Positions 1 to 8,815 of a stretch of 64,000 nucleotides of DNA are shown piece by piece (the first letter of the stretch is position 1; each line of letters starts with the position of its first letter). This stretch comes from Bradyrhizobium sp. B097 (GTDB lineage: Bacteria > Pseudomonadota > Alphaproteobacteria > Rhizobiales > Xanthobacteraceae): NCBI RefSeq assembly GCF_038957035.1, contig NZ_CP152412.1, positions 6,630,501-6,694,500 on the forward strand. Reading direction: 5' to 3'. Made by a program: the position numbers and the translations under genes. Under the pieces are notes generated by a model. That model was not told where the DNA came from and ran no database searches. It worked only from the letters and a program-made list of their open reading frames with translations.

Positions 1-966
1 CTTCTTGGGCAGGAACGGAACGTGGTCTGTTCCAAGGCTGTAGACCGAGCCGTTCAGCATGCCCTGCCAAAGCCCCTCGAGCTCATTACGATCACGAAGC
101 GGTGGCGAGATCTTGGCGCGCATGTCGAGGTCTTCGTCATAGCAGGTGCGGGTGAGGTAATGCGGGCAAGTCTCGACCGTGACGTGCACGCCGCGCGCCC
201 GTGCCTCGGCGGCGAGCACCGGCCCCATGCCGACGGAGGTGTGGACCAGATGAAGCGAGCAGCCGGTCTTCTCCGCAAGAAAGATCATGCGACGAATGGT
301 CTCCACCTCGCAGAAGGCGGGGCGGGACTCGGTATAAGCGCCAAGATCCTGACGGCCGGTGGCTGAAATCTCCTTTTTGATCCAGGAGGCGATCTGCGTG
401 TTCTCGCAATGCACATTGATGACGCCGCCCGGGACTTTCGCGAGGATCCGCATGGCGGCATAGACCCAACCGTCGGTCGCCGGCACGATGCCGATCGGAT
501 TGTCCGGCTCGTAACCGAAATAGCACTTGAAGGATCTGACGCCGGTCTTGGCGATCACCTCGGGGATCTCAGCGATGTGTTCTTCACGCTGGATACCGAA
601 ATGAAAACCGAAATCGATTAGCGAGTTTTCTTCGCCGATCGCCTTACGCTCCTCGTAGAACGGCAGATAGGATTCCTTCAGGTTGCGAATATAGAGAAGC
701 GCCGTCGTTACACCGCCGGAGGCCGCGGCCGCCGTCTCGGTCCGCATGTCCTCGGCGAAAGGAAACTTCACGCCGAGATGACAGTGCGGGTCGATCACCC
801 CCGGCATCAATACCCGGCCCTCGGCGTCGATCGTGCGCTTTGCATCCGGAAGAGCGTCATCAGCTCCCGTCAATACGATTTTTCCATCCATTGCCGCAAC
901 GCCGCCGCGGAACTCTCCGTCGTGGCGCACGACCCGCGCATTCTTGATGACCAGGTCCGCTTTCAT
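1..966 (-). CDS. Dihydropyrimidinase/hydantoinase-like amidohydrolase, C-terminus beyond window
   Basis: The frame reads in from the window edge and begins at ATG 966-964 (MKADLVIKNARVV), so about 322 N-terminal residues are visible. The visible metal-site elements of cyclic amidohydrolases are D-P-H-C-H after the first strand, SFKCYFGY with the lysine that is normally carbamylated, VHCEN, HLVHTS and LGTDH. Family members hydrolyse cyclic amides such as dihydropyrimidines, hydantoins or allantoin. The substrate here is not known. The start overlaps the stop of the upstream gene in an ATGA, so it is the third gene of a translationally coupled operon with the dipicolinate-synthase-like and opine-dehydrogenase-like genes. 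Confidence 0.85.
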   Translation of the reverse strand, partial: MKADLVIKNARVVRHDGEFRGGVAAMDGKIVLTGADDALPDAKRTIDAEGRVLMPGVIDPHCHLGVKFPFAEDMRTETAAAASGGVTTALLYIRNLKESYLPFYEERKAIGEENSLIDFGFHFGIQREEHIAEIPEVIAKTGVRSFKCYFGYEPDNPIGIVPATDGWVYAAMRILAKVPGGVINVHCENTQIASWIKKEISATGRQDLGAYTESRPAFCEVETIRRMIFLAEKTGCSLHLVHTSVGMGPVLAAEARARGVHVTVETCPHYLTRTCYDEDLDMRAKISPPLRDRNELEGLWQGMLNGSVYSLGTDHVPFLPKK

Positions 967-1853
967 GATCTTCGCTCCAGTATTTCCTCGATCCGGCGAC
1001 TGATGCCGGTCCACTGACTCCGACCGACGGTGATCGGCGCACGCGCGCCCATGCCGCGAGCCCAGAGAGCTTTCAGCCCCAGCTCGGCGGCCGCGTCCCG
1101 ATCGATGGTTCCGGGAGGCGCTGCGACATCGACCAGCAGTGCATGCTTTGGCAAAAGAGCTAGTTGCTCGCGCTCGAGCAGTCGTTTCGGAACGCTGCCG
1201 ATGACGATATCGGTGCTGGGCAGAATTGCCGGCAATTGTTCGAGCGTCAGCGCTTCGGCGCCCGCTGCATAGGCTGCCGCGCGCTGAACCGGGTTGCGCG
1301 CCGCGACATGAACATGGGCCCCGAGAGCGACCAGCGTCTTTGTCAGCAGCGATCCGATCGTGCCTTGCCCGACCAGGCAGACGTTGGATTTATGGATGGT
1401 GATCTGCGTATTCTCAATGATCACCCTCAGCACGCCCTCGACGATCGCCGGCCCGCGCAGCAGCATCAGGTCGACGTCCCATTCGTACTCATGCAGCGTG
1501 ATACCGAGCGCTTCGGAATGAGCCTTGAGGTTGCGGTCCGCCCAACCGAGTATGATGTTTGCGGATGGCCGCATGCCGGCCAACATCTCGCGCGTTGGAA
1601 TGATCTTTTCCGGGCACTTCGGTGCAAAAAGCGCGCCTTCCGCACTGATGCCCGGAATTGGAAAGAGCGCTATGTCAGCCCCCTTCAAGGCGTCGGCGGC
1701 GTCGGAAGCATGATAGACGCCCTCGATGCCCTCATCAGGCCACGGGAAACCGTACGCCCGAACGACGGCTCCAGCCCTCACGGCGCAGCGGGCGATCTCC
1801 TGTTCGCGTGCGTCGCCGGCGACTATGGCGATAACCGTGTTCTGCCAACTCAT
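963..1853 (-). CDS. Dipicolinate synthase subunit A (DpaA/SpoVFA)-like NAD-binding protein
   Basis: This 296-residue protein has an N-terminal domain with the motif IPGISAEG and a second Rossmann domain starting near residue 156 with CLVGQGTIGSLLTKTL. The linker MLLRGPAIVEGVLRVIIENT-TIHKSNV matches the layout of DpaA, the putative NAD(P)-binding half of dipicolinate synthase. No dpaB-like gene is visible and the organism is not expected to sporulate, so a different imine or ketone reduction is more likely. Both ends overlap neighbours by 4 bp (ATGA), which indicates a coupled operon. The family call is good, but the reaction is unknown. Confidence 0.7.
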   Translation of the reverse strand: MSWQNTVIAIVAGDAREQEIARCAVRAGAVVRAYGFPWPDEGIEGVYHASDAADALKGADIALFPIPGISAEGALFAPKCPEKIIPTREMLAGMRPSANIILGWADRNLKAHSEALGITLHEYEWDVDLMLLRGPAIVEGVLRVIIENTQITIHKSNVCLVGQGTIGSLLTKTLVALGAHVHVAARNPVQRAAAYAAGAEALTLEQLPAILPSTDIVIGSVPKRLLEREQLALLPKHALLVDVAAPPGTIDRDAAAELGLKALWARGMGARAPITVGRSQWTGISRRIEEILERRS

Positions 1854-2938
1854 GGGGCCCTTACCTTCTCGATGAGCTGATCCCTGGACATACCGGAGAT
1901 ACCCATCGCTTCCGCAGTCCGCCCGCCAATCCGGAAGTCTGTTCCGACCGCGGCCTGCGCGAGGCGATAGAGCGAGGTCGCCACCGGCACATCTACCCCG
2001 GCGATCCCTGCAAATTCGATGAAGGGCAGCAGGCCATGGCCGAAATCCTCTTTGTAGTAGCGGGACTCGAGCGAGTCCGGCCCCTTGATACGGCGATTGG
2101 CCTCGCCGCCGGCAATCGCGGCGGCGTAATCGGTAACGTCGACCACATCGGCCTCGACCGTGCCGAGCAGCTTCATCTCTTCGATCAGGTTCGGCAGTTC
2201 GTGCCCGAATGCCCGGGCGACTGCCAGCCGCTCATCGTCCAGTTGCCGCATCACCCGGGCGACGCCGGGCGTCATTGCGTCGACGTAGAACGTGAAGCTG
2301 CCGCCGGTCGCTTCCACCCAAGCGGCAGCCAGCACCGCGCCAGGTGGATGCAGGATCATGTTGACGTTGGAAAGGTCGGAGGCGATCACGTCGGCTACAG
2401 GTACCACGCCCGGATACAGTTTTGCCGCGACCTCCAAGGCTTCCGCGCCTCCCTTGAGAGCCGCAGCCTTCAGTTGCTTCGCCCGACCGCTGACGGTCAC
2501 AGCATCGGGGCGGTATTTGCGCGCGACATAGGTGAGCGTGGAGAATTCCGCCACCGGCGGCACTGCGCAGCCGGTGCGCGAATAGGTTTCCGCGAACTCC
2601 AGTGCCCCGCCGGTGTGACCAGGATTGAGCACGACGGGCCTGTTCGACGGCCAGCCGGCCTTGGCGAGTGCCTTGGCTATGGCCGAATGCGAGAACGTCG
2701 GAAGCGCGACCACCGCTACGTCCACCCCGGAGATGGCTGATTTGAGATCGGTCGTGATCAGGGCAGGCTTGGCGACCCCCTCGCCGAGCTTTCCGTCGAA
2801 CGCAACACCGCCGAGCCTGAGATGCGGCTCGAGCGTTTCGGCCGAACGCCCCCAGAAGTGAACGGAGTGGCCCGCCTGAACCAACTCCGCGACCGAGGCC
2901 GCGCCGCCCGCCCCCGCTCCCAGTACAGCAACCTTCAT
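1850..2938 (-). CDS. NAD/NADP octopine/nopaline dehydrogenase family protein
   Basis: This 362-residue protein begins MKVAVLGAGAGGAASVAEL, a Rossmann GxGxxG nucleotide site. It continues with the two-domain layout of opine dehydrogenases, including the FSTLTYVAR region and a helical C-terminal half with HPPGAVLAA and the segment YYKEDFGHGLLPFIEFA. Family enzymes reductively couple an amino acid with a 2-oxo acid, or run the reverse oxidation. GGAGG lies 6 nt upstream of the ATG. It is the first gene of a three-gene minus-strand operon, and the TGATCA direct-repeat element lies 49-67 bp upstream. The context suggests opine-like or N-substituted amino acid catabolism, which is an inference. Confidence 0.82.
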   Translation of the reverse strand: MKVAVLGAGAGGAASVAELVQAGHSVHFWGRSAETLEPHLRLGGVAFDGKLGEGVAKPALITTDLKSAISGVDVAVVALPTFSHSAIAKALAKAGWPSNRPVVLNPGHTGGALEFAETYSRTGCAVPPVAEFSTLTYVARKYRPDAVTVSGRAKQLKAAALKGGAEALEVAAKLYPGVVPVADVIASDLSNVNMILHPPGAVLAAAWVEATGGSFTFYVDAMTPGVARVMRQLDDERLAVARAFGHELPNLIEEMKLLGTVEADVVDVTDYAAAIAGGEANRRIKGPDSLESRYYKEDFGHGLLPFIEFAGIAGVDVPVATSLYRLAQAAVGTDFRIGGRTAEAMGISGMSRDQLIEKVRAP

Positions 2939-2986
2939 TCTGGCCTCCGCAGATCCGAGCGCAAGGGCACCTCCTGAGATATATTT

Positions 2987-3005
2987 TGATCACAGAGTAT
3001 GATCA
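2987..3005. promoter_or_regulatory. Operator-like element TGATCA-N7-TGATCA
   Basis: Two TGATCA half-sites at 2987-2992 and 3000-3005 are separated by CAGAGTA. The same layout with a nearly identical spacer (CAGTTTA) occurs at 8712-8730, and a one-mismatch version occurs at 15056-15074. All three lie in promoter regions. This one precedes the opine-dehydrogenase-like operon. The rest of 2939-3125 shows no gene. Confidence 0.6.
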
Positions 3006-3125
3006 CATACGCCATTGTCAAGCTGAACGAGCGCTCGCCCACGGAGGGGTGCCCATGCATCCGCAGCAACGGACACATGGTCCGGGCGTCCGGCAACGGC
3101 GCGAAGGCCAACGCCGTGAATCCGT

Positions 3126-4409
3126 TCATGCCGTTTGCTCCGCGTCCAGGCGGAAATGCTCCATACGACCGGCAGTTATTTCGCCGGCGACGCATTCGGC
3201 GACCATCTCCGCCGTCGCGGCCGAAACCGTCCAACCCAGATGACCGTGGCCGGTGTTGTAGAAGACCCCGGGCATCCTGCCCTTCCCGACCCGCGGCATC
3301 ATATTGGGCATCATCGGACGCAGCCCAGCCCACGGCACGACGCGATTGGTATCGACGGACGGGAACAGCGTTCGCGTCCAGTCGACCAGCGGCTTGATGC
3401 GGTCGTGGCGTATGTCGCGGTTCATGCCGTTGAGCTCTGCGGTGCCCGCCACGCGAAAGCGCGCGGCGCCCAACCGGCTGGTCACGATCTTGGCGCCGTC
3501 ATCAAGCAGGCTCACCCAGGGGGCGGCCTTTTGACTCCGCTCGTCGTCGAGATGCACGGTGATCGAATAGCCCTTCACCGGATAGATATTCAGGCGATCA
3601 CCGAGCATCGCAGCCAAGTTGCGACTCGCCGATCCGGCACATACGACGACGCCATCGGCCTCGATGATCTGATCGACCAGGCCCTGATCGCCGCAAGACG
3701 CCTCATACGAATGTGCGATGCGATAAACGCCGTTCCGATCGATCCGCCTCACCGTGGCGTCAAAGATGAAGCGGACACCTCGCTGCTCGCATACCTTGGC
3801 AAGTCCGTAGGTGAACTTATGGATGTCACCGGTGGAATCCGACGGGGTGTAGAAGCCGCCGAAGAAATCGCCATGCAGGGTTGGCTCGATCGACTTCACC
3901 TCCGCGGCGGTGACCGGACGACGGTCCAGGCCCCCGTCCACCAGAATCGCATTGACCTTCAATGCATGCTGGAAGCTGGCCTTGTCCCGATAGATATGCA
4001 GGATACCGCGACGTTCGTGATCGAAGTCGATGTGCTCGCGCTCAGCAATTTCGAACAGGTGCTTGCGCGCGGCAATGGCGAGCCGCACGGTCTCGATCGT
4101 ATTGCTGCGATATTTTCCGATGTTGTAGACGAATTCCCCGAGCCAGGCATATTTGTGCCAGGTCGGTGCAGGATTCATCAGCAGCGGCGCATCGCGCTTC
4201 AGCATCCACTTCACTCCCTTGAAAACCGTCGACCAGCTATTCCAGACCTCGGCATTGCTCGCCGATAGCTGGCCGCCATTGGCGAACGACGTCTCCATTC
4301 CGGCATAACGCTGCCGGTCGATCACCGTGACGGAATAGCCGCGATTGAGAAGGGAATAGGCAGTGGTGACGCCGGTGATACCAGCGCCGATGACAGCGAT
4401 ATGGGGCAT
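3126..4409 (-). CDS. FAD-dependent D-amino acid dehydrogenase/glycine oxidase-like (DadA family)
   Basis: This 427-residue protein has the N-terminal FAD dinucleotide fold (HIAVIGAGITGVTTAYSL, residues 3-20) and the DadA-type core, with SFANGGQLSASNAEVW near residue 41. The C-terminal FAD-closing segment is VVPWAGLRPMMPNMMPRVGK, followed by FYNTGHGHLGWT. DadA proteins oxidatively deaminate D-amino acids and pass electrons to the respiratory chain. The start has GGAGAGAG just upstream. A tandem glycine riboswitch lies in its 5' leader, so glycine, or an amino acid whose breakdown meets glycine, is the probable substrate or signal. Confidence 0.88.
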   Translation of the reverse strand: MPHIAVIGAGITGVTTAYSLLNRGYSVTVIDRQRYAGMETSFANGGQLSASNAEVWNSWSTVFKGVKWMLKRDAPLLMNPAPTWHKYAWLGEFVYNIGKYRSNTIETVRLAIAARKHLFEIAEREHIDFDHERRGILHIYRDKASFQHALKVNAILVDGGLDRRPVTAAEVKSIEPTLHGDFFGGFYTPSDSTGDIHKFTYGLAKVCEQRGVRFIFDATVRRIDRNGVYRIAHSYEASCGDQGLVDQIIEADGVVVCAGSASRNLAAMLGDRLNIYPVKGYSITVHLDDERSQKAAPWVSLLDDGAKIVTSRLGAARFRVAGTAELNGMNRDIRHDRIKPLVDWTRTLFPSVDTNRVVPWAGLRPMMPNMMPRVGKGRMPGVFYNTGHGHLGWTVSAATAEMVAECVAGEITAGRMEHFRLDAEQTA

Positions 4410-4457
4410 TACTCTCTCCGCGATAGAAATTGGGAGCGGACCGAAGCCCGCGGCTCA

Positions 4458-4655
4458 TCCCCAATCTGTCGCTGTACCTGAGAGATTAGCCACGGCGGCT
4501 TGGCCGGTGCGGCGGTCCCCTTCGGTGGGCACTCGCAGTGCCACTCTCCAGATCGTTCAGCTGCATGGTCACCTTTGCCTGAGAGTTTCCTGGGGGTTGC
4601 TCCTTCGGCGCCGGCCAATACCGCCACGGCGGCGACCGGTCTCTCCCATGCAGCC
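4458..4655 (-). promoter_or_regulatory. Tandem glycine riboswitch
   Basis: Read on the minus strand, two complete glycine aptamers follow each other. The first has GGGAGAGACC, GCCGAAGGAGCAA and ACTCTCAGGCAAAGG. The second has GGAGAGTGGC, CACCGAAGGGGA and ATCTCTCAGG. This order, with a short linker between aptamers, is the classic cooperative glycine riboswitch. It ends about 50 nt before the ATG of the DadA-like gene, so it should control that gene in response to glycine. In most bacteria this element controls the gcv glycine cleavage operon. Control of a DadA-type oxidase is less common. Confidence 0.92.
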
Positions 4656-4711
4656 TCTTGAACGCGTGAATTCTTTGGCTGCCATGCGCCTCCGCCATGG
4701 AAGGCGAGCTA

Positions 4712-6151
4712 TCAATTCCCTCCGTCGTACAGAGTGGTGGTTGTTTCAACTTGTTCCTCATGCAGACCGGCGCGCTCGACCGCTGCCGCGGCAAGTTCGC
4801 GAGCCTTACGCCGAATCTCTGCCTCGTCGACGCCCTGCACCTTTCCATCGGCGTACAGCACCTTGCCGTCGACCCAGGTCTGGGCGATCGAAGCGGTCGA
4901 CGCCGAGAACACCAGGGCTTGCAGTGGGTCGTGGAACGGCGTCCACTCCACGTGGTCGAGATCAAAGAGGATGAGATCAGCCTTCTTGCCGATCTCCAGC
5001 GAGCCGATCTCGTCGTCCCACATCAACGCCCTCGCGCCTTCGATGGTCGCCGCACGCAGGGCCTGGCGCGCCGTGAAGATATCCGGTTGCAGGCGTGCAT
5101 CCTTGAACATGCCTGCGACGATCAGCATTTGCCGCATCAGATTCATGTTGCCTGCGGCCGACACCCCGTCGGTGCCGAGTCCGACTTTCACGCCCGCCTT
5201 CACCATCTCCGGATACTTTCCGATGGCGGTTGCGCCCTTGCCAAGCTTGAACGACGAACACGGGCAGAAGGCGACACTGGCGCCACGGTCGGCAAGCAGG
5301 CGGACTTCGTCGTCCGACACTGCCGCGCCATGGGCGATCACCAGGTTCTTCTGGATGCCTCCAGCCCTGTCGATGCGGGTGATCGGCCATGCGCCATACT
5401 TCTTCTCGCAGACCCTCGCCTCCTCGATCGATGTTGCAAGGTGGTAGGTCGTGCCGACGCCCAGCCTTTCGGCAAGCTTCACGGCGCCGACATGAAGTTC
5501 GAGGCTGCACGGCTCCTTGCCCTCGATGTTGACCCAGCAGCGTGCGCGGCCGTCGAGTGCACCGTTGTAGCGAATGACACAGTCCTCAAGGACCTTGAGC
5601 GCCGCTTCGGCGTTCGGGAAGAAATGATGATCGACCATTTCCTTGGTCCAGCCACGAGGAAGCTCCGGCGGAGGATTGTCGGCGGCATGCCGCCCGGTGA
5701 TGCCGCGAATGCCCACCTTCTCCATCGCGCGAACGACGATTCCGGGATCGTATTGCGATCCCATATCGAGGAAGCAGGTGGTGCCACAACGCAGCATCTC
5801 CGTGACGCCGAGCAGCGCGCCCCAATATTCGTCCTCTTCAGTGATGTGAGCGTAAAACGGCTTGGCCCAGTGGAAGACCCAGGCACGGGTGTTGAGATTA
5901 TCCGGAAATACCGCGCGCGACAGCGTCTCCGAAAGATGGACGTGGCTGTCGACGAAGCCGGGGCAGGCGCCGAGCATCCTGCCGTCAACCACCTTGTCGA
6001 AGCTGACGCTCTTCTGCCGCGCCGCCACTTCCCTAGCAGGGCCAATATCGGAAATGCGATCGTTCTCGATCACCAAGCTGGCATTGCGCAGGACCGTATC
6101 GTTTTTGTCGACCGTGAAAGCGAAGTTCAAGTCCTTGATCAGTGTGCGCAT
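4712..6151 (-). CDS. Metal-dependent amidohydrolase of the AtzA/TrzN/SsnA type
   Basis: About 479 residues from ATG 6151-6149. An in-frame TTG 12 bp upstream is an alternative start. Metal ligands of subtype III amidohydrolases are visible: HVHLSE after strand 1, the His in TYHLATS, the His in VIAHGAAVSDDE, and the Asp in GLGTDGVSAAGNMN. The C-terminal composite strand (GKKADLILFDLDH) is typical. The family deaminates or dechlorinates heterocycles, or deaminates guanine-like compounds. The substrate here is unknown. It lies downstream of the M24 peptidase gene on the same strand and its transcript probably reads towards the glycine riboswitch. Confidence 0.85.
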   Translation of the reverse strand: MRTLIKDLNFAFTVDKNDTVLRNASLVIENDRISDIGPAREVAARQKSVSFDKVVDGRMLGACPGFVDSHVHLSETLSRAVFPDNLNTRAWVFHWAKPFYAHITEEDEYWGALLGVTEMLRCGTTCFLDMGSQYDPGIVVRAMEKVGIRGITGRHAADNPPPELPRGWTKEMVDHHFFPNAEAALKVLEDCVIRYNGALDGRARCWVNIEGKEPCSLELHVGAVKLAERLGVGTTYHLATSIEEARVCEKKYGAWPITRIDRAGGIQKNLVIAHGAAVSDDEVRLLADRGASVAFCPCSSFKLGKGATAIGKYPEMVKAGVKVGLGTDGVSAAGNMNLMRQMLIVAGMFKDARLQPDIFTARQALRAATIEGARALMWDDEIGSLEIGKKADLILFDLDHVEWTPFHDPLQALVFSASTASIAQTWVDGKVLYADGKVQGVDEAEIRRKARELAAAAVERAGLHEEQVETTTTLYDGGN

Positions 6152-6268
6152 GCCTTCACCCAATACTTGCTTTCACGGACTGTATGCCCCGCCGTGACGA
6201 CGAGCAGTTTCGGCAGCGCTCGACCGGGCGAAGCCTGTCGTCCGGTCGTTCGCGGCCAAGGACCGCCG

Positions 6269-7447
6269 TCAGGCGACCGCGGCCCTCTTCATAGCGCCGC
6301 CTTTCTTGGCAGTGCCAGCGGGAATCAACCGATCGGTGTCGGCGTAGTCGGACAGCAACTCGGAGCCGTTGGCGGTTACCAGCAACATATCCTTGTTCTG
6401 CATGCCGAAGCCATAGCCGGTGTCGTAGCAGAGCGGCTCGAAACCAAGCACCATGTTCTCCTCCAGTGGCGCGTCACTCCCGGGCTTGCCCAACACTGGC
6501 GTCACTCCGAGATAAGGATCCTCGTGGAGGTGCAGCCCGATGCCATGTCCGACGAACGAAATCGGCGGCAGATTGAGCTTGCTCAGCTTTGCGATGAACG
6601 CGTCGTAGATCTCGCGACAGCTCGCGCCGGGTTTCACCTTCTCCATGATCTCGTACTTGCATTCGACCAGATGCGCCCAGATCTTTTCGGCCATGGGCGG
6701 CGCCTGGCCGACCACGGCAGTGCGGCAGACCCCCGCCTGATAACCATCGATCACGGAGAAGATTTCCACGCGGCACACATCGCTGCGCTTCAAGATGCGC
6801 TGCGACGGGCCGACGTTGGGCAACACGCTGCGTTCGCCGGTCGCCACGATCATCAGCTTGAAGTGATCGGCCCCCAGGGAATACACATTGCGCGTGAGGT
6901 GCCCGGCGATGTCCATTTCCGAGTCTCCCTCATCGACCACCCCGAGCGTATCCGTTATCGCCTGATCGGCGATGCGGGAGAGCTTGCGCAGCAGCGCGAT
7001 TTCCTCCGACGTCTTGATTTGACGAAGCCGCGCCAGGATCGGTTCGGCACGTTCGAACTTCGCCGCTGGCATGGCCTTGATCAGCCGAGCAAAATCACCG
7101 GCCGGCAGGTAGTCCATCTCGAGCCCGATGCGAGCCTGACCGAGACCGAGACCGGCGAGCTGATCGGCGAGCACGAGCATCGGATCGTCGCTGAACTCGG
7201 CCCAGATGCGCGTTGGCACGTCCGGTTGGCGGCGCTTGATCGTCGAGGCTTCCATATCGACGCCGAACAGGGCCTTTCGGCCGTCGGCGGTGACGATGGT
7301 CATGGCATGACGGTGACGGATGAGAGGTTGCGAGGGAACCACGAACCCGGCGGTATAGGAGAAGTTCTCCGGCGAGGAGCAGATGATGGCATCGAGCCCG
7401 TACCGGGACATTGACTCGACCTGCTTCGCGACGATTTCTGCCCGCAT
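6269..7447 (-). CDS. M24 family metallopeptidase (Xaa-Pro aminopeptidase/creatinase-like)
   Basis: 392 residues from ATG 7447-7445, chosen because AGAGGAG lies 6 nt upstream. The N-terminal creatinase-like domain (residues about 1-150) is followed by the pita-bread domain. VCRVEIFSVIDGYQAGV replaces the usual first metal Asp segment, SFVGHGIGLHLHEDP is the conserved His motif, and MVLGFEPLCYD carries the Glu. The first metal position reads VEIF rather than the common xDxG, so the metal site may be altered as in creatinase-type members. It is co-directional with the enolase-superfamily gene (38 bp gap) and the amidohydrolase gene. Confidence 0.82.
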   Translation of the reverse strand: MRAEIVAKQVESMSRYGLDAIICSSPENFSYTAGFVVPSQPLIRHRHAMTIVTADGRKALFGVDMEASTIKRRQPDVPTRIWAEFSDDPMLVLADQLAGLGLGQARIGLEMDYLPAGDFARLIKAMPAAKFERAEPILARLRQIKTSEEIALLRKLSRIADQAITDTLGVVDEGDSEMDIAGHLTRNVYSLGADHFKLMIVATGERSVLPNVGPSQRILKRSDVCRVEIFSVIDGYQAGVCRTAVVGQAPPMAEKIWAHLVECKYEIMEKVKPGASCREIYDAFIAKLSKLNLPPISFVGHGIGLHLHEDPYLGVTPVLGKPGSDAPLEENMVLGFEPLCYDTGYGFGMQNKDMLLVTANGSELLSDYADTDRLIPAGTAKKGGAMKRAAVA

Positions 7448-7485
7448 GATTTCTCCTCTTCTCTCCAGGCTTCTTTGTTCCGCGC

Positions 7486-8646
7486 TCAATCACGCACGCG
7501 GTATTTCTCGATTTTCTTGAGGTCGACATCGACGCCCATCCCAGGGCCGGATGGAACCACGATCGCGCCATCGACAACCTTCATCGGTTCGACGAGCAGA
7601 TCGTCCTTGTAGTAGATGCCGCCAACCTGACCGTGCTGGAACTCCGCCGGCGTCGAAACCGGAATGACGCAGGACAGCGTGACGGATGGCGACGCTGCTG
7701 CGAGCTGGACGTTGGCCAAGTTACCGACACCCGTCTCGATCGAGCCGTTGACGTTGCAGATGATACCTGCAGCGCGGCACACCGCGCCGACCTCCATCGC
7801 CTTGTACAGACCGCCGGCCTTTGTCGTGTAGATGGACACGATCTGGATCCCGCCGGACCGGACAATCTGGATCGAATCATGAGCGTTCCACGCCGACTCG
7901 TCGGCCATCACCGGCGCGTCGATGCGACGACCGACCTCGGCAATGCGCTCGATGCCCATGACCGGCTGCTCGACATATTTCAGCCGGTTCTTTTCCATTC
8001 GGCGAACGACCTGGACTGCCTCCCCCGGCGTCTTGTAGCCTTCGTTGGCGTCGACGCAGATTTCGACGGCATCGCCGGCGACCTCGCGCACGGCGTCGAC
8101 CATGGCAACGTCGCGGTCGGGTTCGACCCCGATTTTCACCTTGATGGTCCGCACTCCCTCCTTGACCAGCTTGGCGACCTCAAGGCGGGCCTCTTCGATC
8201 GAGATCAGGCCAATGGAATGCGTCACCGGCACACGATCGCGCGACTTACCGCCGAGCAGGGTGGAGACGGGAACGCCGAGCCAGCGACCAGCCAAGTCGT
8301 AGGCGGCAAACTCGACGGCGGCCTTGGAATAGGGATACCCCCTGATGATGGCATCCATTCGCACATGCAGTTCGGCGATATTGCCGAGCTCGACGCCAAC
8401 AACGGCGGGCCCGAGATAGGTGTCGATCACGGTACGGGTGATAAGCGCGGATTCACCGAAGTAGCGCCCGAATTCACCGCCCCAATCCTTGAGTGCCGGC
8501 GCTTCGCCCCAACCGACGCGGCCATCGCTATCCACCATCTTGACGATGACATATCGGCCGATCACCTCGGTCAGACCCGCCCATTTGTGCTCGCGTCGCG
8601 TCGGCAGTTGGACAATCAATGTTTCGATGGATTTGATCGTGGGCAA
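7486..8646 (-). CDS. Enolase superfamily enzyme (mandelate racemase/muconate lactonizing type)
   Basis: This 386-residue protein has the MR/MLE barrel motifs: TIKVKIG with the paired catalytic lysines (K-x-K), metal ligands in CVDANEGY, YVEQPV and MADESAW, the second lysine in YTTKAGGL, and SIETGVGNLA near the barrel end. Members abstract an alpha proton from a carboxylate and then racemise, lactonise or dehydrate it. The exact substrate is unknown. It is the first gene of a minus-strand set with the M24 and amidohydrolase genes. The three-half-site TGATCA operator lies 53-84 bp upstream. Confidence 0.85.
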   Translation of the reverse strand: MPTIKSIETLIVQLPTRREHKWAGLTEVIGRYVIVKMVDSDGRVGWGEAPALKDWGGEFGRYFGESALITRTVIDTYLGPAVVGVELGNIAELHVRMDAIIRGYPYSKAAVEFAAYDLAGRWLGVPVSTLLGGKSRDRVPVTHSIGLISIEEARLEVAKLVKEGVRTIKVKIGVEPDRDVAMVDAVREVAGDAVEICVDANEGYKTPGEAVQVVRRMEKNRLKYVEQPVMGIERIAEVGRRIDAPVMADESAWNAHDSIQIVRSGGIQIVSIYTTKAGGLYKAMEVGAVCRAAGIICNVNGSIETGVGNLANVQLAAASPSVTLSCVIPVSTPAEFQHGQVGGIYYKDDLLVEPMKVVDGAIVVPSGPGMGVDVDLKKIEKYRVRD

Positions 8647-8698
8647 ACCGGCCTGCCTTCTCTTGTTGTCGCCAACTCGGTTCGATATACTGACTTGA

Positions 8699-8730
8699 GA
8701 TCAGCTAATGTGATCACAGTTTATGATCAT
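8699..8730. promoter_or_regulatory. Operator-like array of three xGATCA half-sites spaced by 7 bp
   Basis: AGATCA (8699-8704), TGATCA (8712-8717) and TGATCA (8725-8730) are separated by exactly 7 bp each. The second pair, with spacer CAGTTTA, is nearly identical to the element at 2987-3005. The array lies between the divergent enolase-superfamily gene and the small plus-strand gene at 8816, so it could serve both. The binding factor is not identified. Confidence 0.6.
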
Positions 8731-8815
8731 GATACAAGAAGATCAAGTGCCCTGATGGCGAATTATCACCAATGGGGGTGGAACGCGGAAAGCTCGCGGC
8801 CTGGGGAGGACCGAA

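Noticed and set aside
4697-7414. A very long open frame of about 905 codons on the plus strand
   Set aside because: It runs exactly opposite two well-supported minus-strand enzymes (amidohydrolase and M24 peptidase). Its translation is rich in His, Arg and Asp with no domain motif, as expected from high-GC codon bias.
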